Origin: Christensenella hongkongensis
GTDB lineage: Bacteria; Bacillota; Clostridia; Christensenellales; Christensenellaceae
Length of the DNA: 36,834 nt
Direction of reading: 5' to 3'
NCBI RefSeq assembly: GCF_000981035.1
Contig: NZ_LAYJ01000022.1
Span: 1-36,834, forward strand
Shown: positions 1 through 8,901 of the stretch, piece after piece
How positions within the stretch are numbered: position 1 is the stretch's first letter
Layout of the letters: each line of letters opens with the position of its first letter
Notes under the pieces: generated by a model
The model's input: the letters and a program-made list of their open reading frames with translations, nothing else
What the model was told of the DNA's origin: nothing
The model's database searches: none
Program-made: the position numbers and the translations under genes

Positions 1-1
1 G

Positions 2-328
2 GGAGACGCAATGGTAGTGGTCTCCAAGGGAGGCAAAACGGCGGAGCTGCTGCCGCTGATCGACGTATGCAAAAAGAAGGGGGCAAAGCTCATTGGAGTG
101 ACGCAAAACCCGGATTCGCCGCTTGCAAAGCAGGCGGATGTATTTTTGAAGATGGATGTACACCACGAAAGCGACCGTTACGACATCATGGCAACGTCGA
201 GCGTAATCGCGCTGGTGGCACTGTTCGACGCGCTGCAGGTGGCGATCATGGAGGAGACGGACTACAAACTGGAACAGTTTGCGCTTATCCATCCGGGCGG
301 CGCCGTGGGCCAGAAGCTCAACCAGTAA
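2..328 (+). CDS. SIS-domain phosphosugar isomerase, 3' part only
   Basis: The reading frame is already open at base 2, so the 5' end lies outside the window. About 108 residues remain. They match the C-terminal half of a SIS (sugar isomerase) domain: a nucleotide-fold stretch VVVSKGGKTAELL, a GVTQNPDSPLA strand-loop, and the closing HPGGAVGQKL motif typical of arabinose-5-phosphate isomerase (KdsD/GutQ/KpsF) type proteins. The protein stops right after this motif, so it has no C-terminal CBS pair. The family isomerises aldose/ketose phosphates in the cytoplasm; the substrate cannot be read from this fragment. A terminator follows 14 bases after the stop. Confidence 0.8.
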   Translation, partial: GDAMVVVSKGGKTAELLPLIDVCKKKGAKLIGVTQNPDSPLAKQADVFLKMDVHHESDRYDIMATSSVIALVALFDALQVAIMEETDYKLEQFALIHPGGAVGQKLNQ

Positions 329-342
329 ATAATTCGCAACTT

Positions 343-372
343 AAAACGGAGCCTCCCGGGCTCCGTTTTTTG
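343..372. terminator. Bidirectional intrinsic terminator
   Basis: An 11-base-pair stem (AAAACGGAGCC / GGCTCCGTTTT) with a five-base loop is followed by a T-run on the plus strand. On the minus strand the left arm's complement also ends in TTTT. It sits between two convergent genes and can end both the plus-strand isomerase transcript and the minus-strand cobalamin operon. Confidence 0.85.
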
Positions 373-430
373 GTTACAGTGTTCACGGATTATAATAATT
401 TATCGTAAGTTTTGCATAGCCTGCTTTACG

Positions 431-1060
431 TTAAAGCGCCGTAATGTCATAAAGCAATGCGTTACAGATTGCCGCGGCAATATTGCTGCCACCCTTGCGC
501 CCGCGTGCCACAATGCACGGAATGCCCGTTTCCATAAGCAGTTCCTTGGATTCCACAACGTTTACGAACCCAACCGGCACGCCGATCACGCCAACAGGGG
601 AAAGCAGCCCTTCACTGTAAAGCTCGCTTAAACGGATGAGCGCGGTTGGCGCGTTGCCAATGGCAAAAATAAGCGGATTTTTGAGCGAGGCAGCTTTTTC
701 CATGCTTACCGCAGCCCGCGTCACGCCGCGCGCCTTGGCCTCATCCGCCACGTCCCCGTCAGACATAAAGCAATGTACCTGCCCGCCAAATTTTCCGAGC
801 GCCGCTTTGCTGATCCCGGCCTTTGCCATCTGCGTGTCGGTAACGATATCCACGCCGTTTTTGAGCGCGTCTTTTAAGGTTTCCACCACGCCGTCAGAAA
901 AATACAGCGTCTGCGCATATTCAAAGTCAGCGGACGTGTGGATTGCGCGTTTGATAATCTTTTCGTACCGCGGGTCGAGCTTTTTATCGCCCAACAGTTC
1001 TGAGATGATCTCAAAGCTGCGTTTTTCAATATCCGCCGGTTTTACGATCTCGATATCCAT
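431..1060 (-). CDS. cbiC: Cobalt-precorrin-8 methylmutase
   Basis: 209 residues, the usual length for CbiC/CobH. The enzyme moves the methyl group from C11 to C12 of cobalt-precorrin-8 to give cobyrinate, the last ring-modifying step. The conserved RAIHTSADFEY stretch carries the catalytic His (His41 here), and the GRKGGSNIAAAICNALLY C-terminus is typical of the family. The start has AAAGGAG eight bases upstream. It is the last gene of the long cobalamin operon, 18 bases after btuR, and is followed by the bidirectional terminator at 343-372. Identification is secure. Confidence 0.95.
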   Translation of the reverse strand: MDIEIVKPADIEKRSFEIISELLGDKKLDPRYEKIIKRAIHTSADFEYAQTLYFSDGVVETLKDALKNGVDIVTDTQMAKAGISKAALGKFGGQVHCFMSDGDVADEAKARGVTRAAVSMEKAASLKNPLIFAIGNAPTALIRLSELYSEGLLSPVGVIGVPVGFVNVVESKELLMETGIPCIVARGRKGGSNIAAAICNALLYDITAL

Positions 1061-1078
1061 ATCCCATTCTCCTTTTGG

Positions 1079-1609
1079 TCATTTTTCCACGCCCGGCCTT
1101 GCGGGAATCCCTTTGTCGTAAGGATGCTTCACATTCCGGATGTCTGATACATAGTCTGCCAGTTCTATAAGCTGCGCGCCGGGATTGCGGCCAGTCATCA
1201 CGACCTCGATGTGCTCCGGCCTGTTTTTCAGGAAATCCATGAGCAGCTTTTCATCCAGCATTCCCGTACTGAGCGCGCCCATGGCCTCGTCCAGAATCAG
1301 CATATCGCACTTGCCGTCCTCGCACAGCGCAATCGCCTCGCGCAAATGGTCGTTGTGGTTTTTGGTGACCTTCCGCCTTTGCGCCTCGTCAAACGAGTTG
1401 GAAAACCCGCGTACGTCCTTGCCGGAGATCACGGTAACGTTTGGAAACGTGCGCAGCGCTTTTACCTCGCTGCTGTCCCCGTCCTTTAAAAACTGCACGA
1501 CGACGACGTTTGCGCCATAACCGGCGGCCCGCAGGGCCAGCCCCATGGCGGCGGTCGTCTTCCCCTTGCCGTCCCCGCAATAGATGTGCGTAAGTCCCAT
1601 TTTATTCAT
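1079..1609 (-). CDS. btuR: Cob(I)yrinic acid a,c-diamide adenosyltransferase
   Basis: 176 residues of the CobA/CobO/BtuR family, which transfers the 5'-deoxyadenosyl group of ATP to cob(I)alamin or cob(I)yrinate diamide. The ATP-binding P-loop [13 protein letters not shown] is near residues 11-23, followed by the family motifs [17 protein letters not shown] and [11 protein letters not shown]; the C-terminus [10 protein letters not shown] is typical. The ATG lies inside the end of cbiP (8-base overlap), which implies translational coupling. I use btuR to avoid confusion with cobA, the methyltransferase further upstream. Confidence 0.94.
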   Translation of the reverse strand: MNKMGLTHIYCGDGKGKTTAAMGLALRAAGYGANVVVVQFLKDGDSSEVKALRTFPNVTVISGKDVRGFSNSFDEAQRRKVTKNHNDHLREAIALCEDGKCDMLILDEAMGALSTGMLDEKLLMDFLKNRPEHIEVVMTGRNPGAQLIELADYVSDIRNVKHPYDKGIPARPGVEK

Positions 1610-3065
1610 TGCCGACGCCCTCCTCCAGAACCCGGTAGATATAGTCCATATCGAGCGCTTTTCTCATTTCATGCGCAAGGATATCGTACTGGCTGTTTTT
1701 ATACTCTGCCAGGTCGAATGCCTGTACGTTGTCCGTACTAAGCCCTTTTGCACGGAGCAAAGCATCCACAACGGCCTTGCATACGTCTTCCTTATCAAAA
1801 ATACCATGCAGGTACGTACCGTAAACATTTCCTTCGTTTACCACTGCGAGGTTGTTGGTGGTTTCGCCCATGTGGATTTCGTATGCGTCGTATTCCCTGC
1901 CGGAAAGCCCGCTGAAAATGCCGCCTACCTTTGGCAGCAGGCCGGTTGCACGCGTCCGCGTCTTTTGCTTTGCGAAAACGGTTTCGCCCGAAAGCAGGCC
2001 CATGCCTGCCATTTTTCCGCCGTGCTCTACGCCATATGGATCGGCAAGGCTCACGCCAAGCATCTGGTATCCGCCGCACACGCCAAGTACTGGAAACCCC
2101 TCCGCCGCATATTTCAGCAGGGAGGCCTCCAATCCGGATTCCCGGAGCCAAACGAGGTCCGCCATTGTATTTTTGGTACCGGGCAGTATCACAAAATCCG
2201 GCCTGCCAAGTTCTCCCACGCTGCCTACATAGCGTACGTCCACGCCGTCCATATATTCAAGCGGGTTAAAATCCGTAAAATTTGAAATCCTGGGAAAACG
2301 GATCACCGCGATATCGATGAGCGCATTTTGTGGTTTGCGTTCAAATCGATCGGTAAGGCTGTCTTCGTCGTCTACATCGATGTGCAGGTAAGGGATCACT
2401 CCCGCGACAGGAACCCTTACAATCTGCTCGAGCTGCCGCAGCCCGGGCTCCAAAATAGATGGATCACCACGGAATTTATTGATCACAGTACCCTTTACAA
2501 GCTTCTTTTCATCTTCTTCCAGCAGCAGCATCGTACCCGCGAGCGCCGCAAACACGCCGCCGCGGTCAATGTCGCCTACAATCAGCACAGGAGCCTTTGC
2601 AAGCTTTGCCATACCCATATTTACAATGTCCTGGGATTTTAAATTGATCTCGGCAGGGCTGCCCGCGCCTTCGATCACAATGATGTCGTACTCCTGCGAA
2701 AGGCTGTCATAGGCGCGCATAATGTCCGGGATCAGCTCCGTCTTATGGGCAAAATACTCCCGCGCCCCCATATTCCCGCGTACCTCGCCGTTCACAATCA
2801 CCTGAGAACCCTCGTCGCTGGTGGGTTTGAGCAAAACAGGATTCATGCGGACGTCGGGCGGGACGCCCGCGGCCTCTGCCTGCATCACCTGCGCCCGGCC
2901 CATTTCAAGCCCGTCCTGCGTGATATAGGAATTAAGCGCCATATTTTGGGATTTAAAGGGAGCGACCGTATAACCATCCTGCTTAAATATTCTGCACAGT
3001 CCGGCGCACAACAGGCTTTTGCCGGCGTTTGAGGTGGTTCCCTGTATCATAATTGCCTTTGCCAT
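1602..3065 (-). CDS. cbiP: Cobyric acid synthase (glutamine-hydrolysing)
   Basis: 487 residues, normal for CbiP/CobQ. It amidates the b, d, e and g carboxylates of adenosylcobyrinate a,c-diamide using ATP and glutamine. The N-terminal dethiobiotin-synthetase-like ATPase domain starts with [13 protein letters not shown]. The C-terminal class-I glutamine amidotransferase domain has its nucleophile Cys330 in [10 protein letters not shown] and a late HGIFD segment. The start overlaps the stop of cobD by one base (TGATG), with GGAG just upstream. Confidence 0.95.
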   Translation of the reverse strand: MAKAIMIQGTTSNAGKSLLCAGLCRIFKQDGYTVAPFKSQNMALNSYITQDGLEMGRAQVMQAEAAGVPPDVRMNPVLLKPTSDEGSQVIVNGEVRGNMGAREYFAHKTELIPDIMRAYDSLSQEYDIIVIEGAGSPAEINLKSQDIVNMGMAKLAKAPVLIVGDIDRGGVFAALAGTMLLLEEDEKKLVKGTVINKFRGDPSILEPGLRQLEQIVRVPVAGVIPYLHIDVDDEDSLTDRFERKPQNALIDIAVIRFPRISNFTDFNPLEYMDGVDVRYVGSVGELGRPDFVILPGTKNTMADLVWLRESGLEASLLKYAAEGFPVLGVCGGYQMLGVSLADPYGVEHGGKMAGMGLLSGETVFAKQKTRTRATGLLPKVGGIFSGLSGREYDAYEIHMGETTNNLAVVNEGNVYGTYLHGIFDKEDVCKAVVDALLRAKGLSTDNVQAFDLAEYKNSQYDILAHEMRKALDMDYIYRVLEEGVGNE

Positions 3066-4156
3066 CAGGTCTCCTTTGTTTCCGGCGAAATTTTTTTGAG
3101 GCAGTCGATCAGGTATTCGTTTTCCTTCATGGTCCGCACTGCAATCCGGTAATAATGCTCGTCAAGCCCGCGGAAATTCCTGCATGGACGGATCAGGATA
3201 CCAAAATCCAGCAATTTTTTATCGAGCTTCGTATCGTCGGAATAAAAGAGGATGTAATTTACCCCCGACTCAAACGGATGATAACCAAGCGCCCGCAGCT
3301 CCCGCATGAGATACGCCCTGTTGCCGGACACGAGCTGCCTGGTAAGCTTCACGTGCTTTTTGGCAGAGAGCGCGGCAATCCCGCATTTTGCGGCGACGGT
3401 GGAAACATTCCACGGCTGGCCGATCCGGCGCACCATGCGGATAATCTCCTCATTCCTGCACAAAAGATACCCAAGGCGTATGCCCGCCATTGCGTATACC
3501 TTGGTAAACGCTTTGAGGATAATGAGATTGTTGAATTCATTCAAAAATTCGGTGGCGCCGTAATCATTCTGGCGTTCCAGGAAGCCGATAAAGCATTCGT
3601 CCACCACCAAAACCGTACCGTTTTTAAGACAACGTTCCGCCAGGTCGCGTATCAGGTCCTTTTCCACAGGCACGCCAGTCGGATTGTTGGGATTACACAA
3701 AAAAAGCATACCAAGTCCGCGCGGAATTACGTCTAAAATATCATCCGTAAGCTCAAAGCCATTTTCTGCGGACAGGTCGTAATGCGATACGCTGCATGGG
3801 ATCGTTGAAAGCGCCGCCTCGTATTCGGAAAAGGTAGGAGATACGATCATCGCGCTTTTTGGATGAATTCCCTGCACGATTCTGTAAATAAGGTCTGCCG
3901 CGCCATTCCCGCAAAAAATATACGGGGCGGGTATGTGCTCGGCCCTTGCAATCGAAGCCCGCAGCTCCCTGCACAGGGGATCCGGGTAATGCTGGTACGC
4001 GGCGATATTTTCCGTGATCGCTTTTTCGACCTCCTGCGGCATGCCCGCCGGATTGATGCTCGCGGAAAAATCTACTACATTGTCAGAATATTTCATTTTG
4101 CGCGGGGTATAGATATCCCCGCCGTGGTTTGTTTCGTTTCGTTGTTTTGCATCCAT
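3065..4156 (-). CDS. cobD: Threonine-phosphate decarboxylase (CobD type)
   Basis: 363 residues, a fold-type I PLP aminotransferase-like enzyme. It decarboxylates L-threonine-phosphate to (R)-1-amino-2-propanol phosphate, the side chain that CbiB attaches to cobyric acid. Visible motifs are the [12 protein letters not shown] entry typical of the CobD branch (as opposed to HisC), [17 protein letters not shown], and the PLP lysine Lys219 in [17 protein letters not shown]. The location between cbiB and cbiP supports CobD over histidinol-phosphate aminotransferase. The ribosome site (GGGATGG) is weak. Confidence 0.92.
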   Translation of the reverse strand: MDAKQRNETNHGGDIYTPRKMKYSDNVVDFSASINPAGMPQEVEKAITENIAAYQHYPDPLCRELRASIARAEHIPAPYIFCGNGAADLIYRIVQGIHPKSAMIVSPTFSEYEAALSTIPCSVSHYDLSAENGFELTDDILDVIPRGLGMLFLCNPNNPTGVPVEKDLIRDLAERCLKNGTVLVVDECFIGFLERQNDYGATEFLNEFNNLIILKAFTKVYAMAGIRLGYLLCRNEEIIRMVRRIGQPWNVSTVAAKCGIAALSAKKHVKLTRQLVSGNRAYLMRELRALGYHPFESGVNYILFYSDDTKLDKKLLDFGILIRPCRNFRGLDEHYYRIAVRTMKENEYLIDCLKKISPETKET

Positions 4157-4174
4157 AATACTGTTACCATCCCT

Positions 4175-5131
4175 TTATAAAAACATGACAAGCGCAAAGC
4201 GCGCTGCTGCAAACAAAAGCAGGGCCATAAGCGCAGTCACGTACATAAGCCGGCTCATGCGCTTAATATCCTGCGGCACCACTGCCTGCAGCGGATCGCC
4301 GATCGTTTGCTTTCTGACCAGCTTTCCAAAATAATATGCGTCGCCCGCAAGCTGTATCCGCAGCGCTCCCGCGGCGACGGCCTCGGTCTTTGCGCTGTTG
4401 GGGCTTGCGTGGTTATGCCTGTCCCGCCGGAAAATACGCAGCGCATTTTTCGCGTCCAGCCGTGAAAAAAAGCTTGCCGCTATCATAATCCATGCGGAAA
4501 GGATTGCCGGTATAAAGTTTACCACATCATCGAGCCTTGCGGCAAATTTTCCAAATAAAAGATAGTTCTCGTTTTTGTAGCCGATCATGGAATCGAGCGT
4601 ATTGACGGCCTTGTACAAAAATCCGAGGGGCGCGCCGCCGATCATCATAAAAAGCATAGGGGCGATTACGCCGTCCGAGGTGTTTTCCGCAATGGTCTCT
4701 ACGGTCGCCTTGGTAATCTGCTGCCCGTTGAGGTTTTGCGTATCCCGTCCGACGATCCACGACAGGTATTTGCGCGAGTTTGCAAGGTCGCCCTTCTCCA
4801 GGTAATGATATACCCTCATACTTTCCGCGCGCAGGCATTTGGTTGCGAAAATCTGGTAGCAAAAGAATGCTTCTACTGCAAGCCGGACATAAACGTTCCA
4901 TAAAGACAGCAAATAAAGTATCAAAAACGGAACGAGAAAGGAAACTGCTACCACAAAAACCGTGAGCAGTACGCCGCCTGCGAATTCCTTTTTTGGTAGC
5001 CATTTTCGAAGCAGCTTTTCCCCGCCGGAAATCAGCCTGCCAATCAGGCGCACCGGATGGGGAAACCAGGCCGGATCGCCCAGCAGGAGGTCGAGCGCGA
5101 AGCCAATGACAATGGCAATCAGTATTTCCAA
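4175..5131 (-). CDS. cbiB: Adenosylcobinamide-phosphate synthase
   Basis: 318 residues, an integral membrane protein that joins adenosylcobyric acid with aminopropanol phosphate. The N-terminus has the family signature FALDLLLGDPAWFPHPVRLIG, and the middle has ENTSDGVIAPMLFMMIGGAPLGFLYKAVNTLDSMIGYKN broken up by helices. The start is a TTG with GGAGG eight bases upstream; there is no ATG nearby in frame. It lies between cobS (22 bases) and cobD (18 bases). Confidence 0.93.
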   Translation of the reverse strand: MEILIAIVIGFALDLLLGDPAWFPHPVRLIGRLISGGEKLLRKWLPKKEFAGGVLLTVFVVAVSFLVPFLILYLLSLWNVYVRLAVEAFFCYQIFATKCLRAESMRVYHYLEKGDLANSRKYLSWIVGRDTQNLNGQQITKATVETIAENTSDGVIAPMLFMMIGGAPLGFLYKAVNTLDSMIGYKNENYLLFGKFAARLDDVVNFIPAILSAWIMIAASFFSRLDAKNALRIFRRDRHNHASPNSAKTEAVAAGALRIQLAGDAYYFGKLVRKQTIGDPLQAVVPQDIKRMSRLMYVTALMALLLFAAARFALVMFL

Positions 5132-5153
5132 TCGTTTGGCCTCCTTCCCACCG

Positions 5154-5921
5154 TCATGCGAGTCCTCCTACGGCAGCCACAATGAGTACCAAAAGCTCTG
5201 TGATGCACAAAGAGTAACCGGCAAGATCGCCTGTCAATCCGCCAAATTTGCTGTAACAGATGCGCCGGAACAGCAGCAACCATAAAAATGCAGCTGCAAC
5301 GGCAATACATCCGGTCATTGGATCAATCAAAATCATACCTGCCGACGCGGCAAGGATATACAGCAGGCTTGTGGCCTTTACCACAGTTTTATCCGCCTGC
5401 CCGCAGAATGCGTGCGCAAGCCCGGTGTCCCGCGCAAGGCGGAAGGAAACCACCGCCAGCGCGCTGTACCCGCGTGAGAGGACATACCCAAGGCACAGCA
5501 GCAGGATGAGCTGTGGATGGTCGAAAAATTGCATTCCAAAGCCAAAGCACAGCAGCAGGTAAGAAACGCAGATTATTACGCCAAACGCGCCGACATGGGA
5601 ATCCTTGAGAATTTCAAGCTTACGTTCTGCCGGCTGGTGCGAGGATAGCGCGTCGCTTGTGTCGATAAGCCCGTCAAGATGGATGCCCCCGGAAAGCAGT
5701 ACGGGCAGCAGTGCAAGCACGACCGCCGCAAGCGCTGTATTCAGGCTGAAAAAACCGCAGATCCACACCCACAAATAAACGAATGCGCTAACGACGATTC
5801 CCACAAAAGGAAAGAAGCACATGGCATATTTCATGGTATGCTGGTTCCATTCAAGCTGCGGCATCGGAAAAACCGAGTACATGGAAAGTGCGGTTACAAG
5901 CCCGCTCAATACTGATTTCAA
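5154..5921 (-). CDS. cobS: Adenosylcobinamide-GDP ribazoletransferase (cobalamin synthase)
   Basis: 255 residues, a polytopic membrane protein that joins AdoCbi-GDP with alpha-ribazole (5'-phosphate). Signatures are FPMPQLEWN, the aspartate-rich Mg-binding GGIHLDGLIDTSDAL, and the late GGLTGDLAGYSL motif. Several hydrophobic helices lie between these. The start is TTG with AAAGGA eight bases upstream. It is preceded by a 557-base gap holding a palindromic element, so it may be expressed differently from the genes before it. Its GDP-activated substrate needs CobU or CobY, neither of which is encoded in this window. Confidence 0.93.
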   Translation of the reverse strand: MKSVLSGLVTALSMYSVFPMPQLEWNQHTMKYAMCFFPFVGIVVSAFVYLWVWICGFFSLNTALAAVVLALLPVLLSGGIHLDGLIDTSDALSSHQPAERKLEILKDSHVGAFGVIICVSYLLLCFGFGMQFFDHPQLILLLCLGYVLSRGYSALAVVSFRLARDTGLAHAFCGQADKTVVKATSLLYILAASAGMILIDPMTGCIAVAAAFLWLLLFRRICYSKFGGLTGDLAGYSLCITELLVLIVAAVGGLA

Positions 5922-5952
5922 AGCGCCGTTCCTTTCTTTATTGATAAAAATG

Positions 5953-6460
5953 TATGCGATACCGTTCGCGGCAATTCATGTGTTTGCGTTTCGTTTCACG
6001 CCGCATCAGACCATTGCATTTACCGGGCAGCCGCAAAACAGATTGCGACTCAGGGATGCGCGTACATTGTAACGGGGGAAACAAAGGCGCGCTCTGCATC
6101 CGCCTTTCCGGACAGGGGGGAAATCCAGCCAAAGTGCAACGGCTCCTGAAGCCCTTCGCTGCAATCTGTCCTGTGTCTGCCGGAAGCAGAGTGGTATGCC
6201 CGGCAACGTACAACCACTGCATAGAGCGTACTATGCGAGTGGCAGGTCAATGACGCGTAAGATTTTGCGGATACTTGCCGGCAGGCACATAAGATGCCGC
6301 ACCGAGGAGCTTCAGAAGCCGTGACTACGTTGTATCGCTTATGCTTCAACAGGCGGATGCAGCGCGCCGTACTACGTTTTGATTTTTGAACTGTACGGCG
6401 CGTCTCCGAAGGACTGCGTCTTATGCGTCTGCCTTCGGATTCTTCGAACGGTATCGCATA
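5953..6460. repeat. MITE-like intergenic element, copy A
   Basis: This fills most of the cobS-cobT gap. It is bounded by perfect 16-base terminal inverted repeats: TATGCGATACCGTTCG at 5953-5968 and its reverse complement at 6445-6460. Inside lie further palindromes: CGCGCCGTAC / GTACGGCGCG around 6369-6408, and TCCGAAGG / CCTTCGGA around 6405-6439. Blocks at 6185-6212 (GCAGAGTGG.ATGCCCGG.CAACG) and 6370-6420 match copies B and C near 36118-36300 in order and orientation. Frames through it are short and unlike any protein family I know. I see no transposase, so I read it as a non-autonomous repeat. Confidence 0.7.
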
Positions 6461-6478
6461 TAATCCCAAAAAACAAAG

Positions 6479-7537
6479 TTATTCCAGCGGTTTATACTGC
6501 TCGATGCTGGTCTGGGAAAACGTGCACATTTCACGGTATACGCAGAGCGCCATATCAAGTAGCCCCATTGCAGCAATCGCACCCGTACCCTCGCCAAGGC
6601 ACATCTCGCAGCTGATGAGCGGTTTCTGCCTGAGCGCGGAAAGAAGCAGCGCACCGGCAGGCTCCTTGGAAACATGCGACGCAAGCATATAGTCCGCGCT
6701 GAGCGGCGCGAGACGCTGCGCCACAAGCGCCGCCACAGAGGAAATCACCCCATCGATCATAACAGGCACTTTATGGACGGCGCCGCCCAGAAACAATCCG
6801 GCGATCCCGGCGATATCGAGTCCGCCAACCTTGGAAAGAACATCGAGCGGATCTTCGGGATCGGGACGATTTACCTCAATCGCTTTTTTGATAGCGCAAA
6901 CCTTGCGGTTAAGCCCGTCGCTGCTGAGTCCCGCGCCATGCCCCGTCACTTCTTCTACAGGTTGCTGCAATAGTACGGAAATCATGGCGGAGCTTGTGGT
7001 TGTATTGCCAATCCCCATCTCGCCGGTGGCAATGAGCCGGTACCCCTGCTTTTTCAGGCAGCCTGCAAGATCGATCCCCACTTCAATCGCGCGGATTGCC
7101 TGTTCCCTTGCCATAGCGGAACAGAGCGTCATATCGTTTGTGCCATACATGATTTTACGTCTGAGAACGCCGGGCGTGTCGATATCGCGGTAAACGCCAA
7201 TATCTACGGGGATTACGTCCGCATGGGCGTGGCGCGCCATGGCGCACGCGCTCGTCCGGCCCTTTGCAAAGTTTTCGGTGACGATTGCTGTGATCTCGCA
7301 GTCGCTTTGCGCGACTCCGCGGCATACAACCCCATTGTCGGCACACATCACGGCAACGCAGCGTTTCTCAATCGTAACGTCGGCCGTTCCGGTTATTCCG
7401 GCAATCCGGCAGACCGCCTGTTCCAGCAGGCCAAGGCTGTTGAGGGGTTTTGCAATGCTGTCCCACCGCCGCTGCGCTTCTTGCACACAGGTTTCGTCGG
7501 CAGGCGATATTTCCCGGAGGGCCTCCTGTAGTGTCAT
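6479..7537 (-). CDS. cobT: Nicotinate-nucleotide:5,6-dimethylbenzimidazole phosphoribosyltransferase
   Basis: 352 residues from the ATG at 7537, which overlaps the cbiA stop (ATGA) and has GGAAAGGA eight bases upstream; the nine extra codons further 5' lie inside cbiA. CobT makes alpha-ribotides from the lower-ligand base and nicotinate mononucleotide. Motifs: AVMCADNGVVCRGVAQS, GEMGIGNTTTSSAM, and the catalytic Glu region CLGEGTGAIAAMGLLD near the C-terminus. No bluB or bza genes for making dimethylbenzimidazole are present here. Confidence 0.95.
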   Translation of the reverse strand: MTLQEALREISPADETCVQEAQRRWDSIAKPLNSLGLLEQAVCRIAGITGTADVTIEKRCVAVMCADNGVVCRGVAQSDCEITAIVTENFAKGRTSACAMARHAHADVIPVDIGVYRDIDTPGVLRRKIMYGTNDMTLCSAMAREQAIRAIEVGIDLAGCLKKQGYRLIATGEMGIGNTTTSSAMISVLLQQPVEEVTGHGAGLSSDGLNRKVCAIKKAIEVNRPDPEDPLDVLSKVGGLDIAGIAGLFLGGAVHKVPVMIDGVISSVAALVAQRLAPLSADYMLASHVSKEPAGALLLSALRQKPLISCEMCLGEGTGAIAAMGLLDMALCVYREMCTFSQTSIEQYKPLE

Positions 7538-8901
7538 CGCTGTTCCTTTCCATATTCCCTGCACCGCATAAGGAACCGTTGCAGCAGTTCAGGCTTATCT
7601 GCAAAGTGAAGGTGCGGATAGCCTGCAAATAAATGATTGGACGCATGAATGCAATCCCATTCCCTGCCGCGCTTGTGTGCCGTCATATTACAGCCGTTGT
7701 TTGTACTGTCCGAATAATGGAACTCGTGCGCGGGGATTTTCCCGCCTGCCTTGCACAGCAGGTTGTCATTCCGAGCCGAGAGCGTGAGGTACCCAAACCG
7801 GGAAAGCTTTTTCGTCATGCTGCATTCTCCGGGAAGCGCGCCTGCCATTTCATAGGCGTTGCCCGCACGATCCGTCATGCGTTCCAAAAGATACATGAAC
7901 CCGCCGCATTCCGCAATCACAGGCATTTTTCCTTGCACGGCCTCTTTGATGCTGCTGAGCATCGGTGTATTTTCCGATAACTCCCTTGCGTATTCCTCAG
8001 GATAGCCGCCCCACAGGATGAGCCCGCTTGCGCCTTTTGGCACACGGCTGTCTGTAAGCGGGGAAAAATACAAAAGCTCGGCGCCCAGCCGTTCCAGTAA
8101 ATCGAGATTATCCTGGTAAAAAAAGCAAAACGCCTTGTCCCTTGCGACTGCAACGCGCACAGGCTCCTGCCTTGCAAGATTGTTCCACTTGTCCTCATAG
8201 CTGAGCGGCGGCGCATTTTTTCCAAGCGATAAAATACCGTCAAGGTCAATACATTCCTCCGCGGCATGGGCGAGCAGGTCGAGTTTTTCCTGCAGGAGGG
8301 AGACCTCGTCCGCCGTTACAAGCCCCAAATGCCTGCTTTCAAACGCGGCCTGCGGAATATCGGGAAAATAACCGTAGGCGCGGAGTCCCAGCGTATCGTT
8401 TACCAAACGCCGATAGACAGGATACATACCCGCCGTGCATCCGTTAAAAATGACACCCTGTAAATTGTTTTGCCGAAAATCACGGTAGCCCTGCAGCATT
8501 GCGGCAAGTGAAAGGCCCATACCCTTCACATTTACAATCAAAAGCTCGGGCGTTTGCGTTGCCAGCGCAAGATGGTTTGACGAATAGCTGTCGCTTTCAA
8601 AGCCAAGCCCATCATACATGCCCATAACGCCTTCGATCACTGAAAAATCCGTGTCGGCAGAGTTTTTCGCAAGCAGGAACCGTACGGTTTCCTCTCCGCT
8701 CAAAAACAGATCGAGGTTTGACGAACAGGCGCCGATGATCCTGCTGTGAAACATGGGATCAATGTAATCCGGCCCGCATTTAAAGCTCGACAGGGAAAGC
8801 CCGCGCGCCATGAGCGCCCTTAGGATACCGCAGGTAACCGTCGTTTTTCCCGCGCCGCTGCCCGTACCCACGAGCATCACGCGGGGTATTGCTTTATCCA
8901 T
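7534..8901 (-). CDS. cbiA: Cobyrinate a,c-diamide synthase
   Basis: 455 residues. It amidates the a and c carboxylates of cobyrinate with ATP and glutamine. The N-terminal ATPase domain begins with VMLVGTGSGAGKTTVTCG. The C-terminal amidotransferase has its nucleophile Cys in VIAECGGFMYLLE and a late HEFHYSDSTN stretch. I place the start at 8901 because GGAGG lies eight bases before this ATG; an earlier in-frame TTG at 8916 overlaps the ribosome site. The first bases overlap the 3' end of cbiET. Confidence 0.95.
   Translation of the reverse strand: MDKAIPRVMLVGTGSGAGKTTVTCGILRALMARGLSLSSFKCGPDYIDPMFHSRIIGACSSNLDLFLSGEETVRFLLAKNSADTDFSVIEGVMGMYDGLGFESDSYSSNHLALATQTPELLIVNVKGMGLSLAAMLQGYRDFRQNNLQGVIFNGCTAGMYPVYRRLVNDTLGLRAYGYFPDIPQAAFESRHLGLVTADEVSLLQEKLDLLAHAAEECIDLDGILSLGKNAPPLSYEDKWNNLARQEPVRVAVARDKAFCFFYQDNLDLLERLGAELLYFSPLTDSRVPKGASGLILWGGYPEEYARELSENTPMLSSIKEAVQGKMPVIAECGGFMYLLERMTDRAGNAYEMAGALPGECSMTKKLSRFGYLTLSARNDNLLCKAGGKIPAHEFHYSDSTNNGCNMTAHKRGREWDCIHASNHLFAGYPHLHFADKPELLQRFLMRCREYGKEQR

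Noticed and set aside
3053-3736. 227-codon plus-strand frame opposite cobD
   Set aside because: Antisense shadow of a clearly identified gene; no ribosome site and no family resemblance.
6050-6469. Minus-strand frame of 139 codons in the cobS-cobT gap, considered as a cobU relic
   Set aside because: It has no P-loop or other CobU motif, is rich in Arg/Ser/Cys as non-coding frames are, and lies within the inverted-repeat element.
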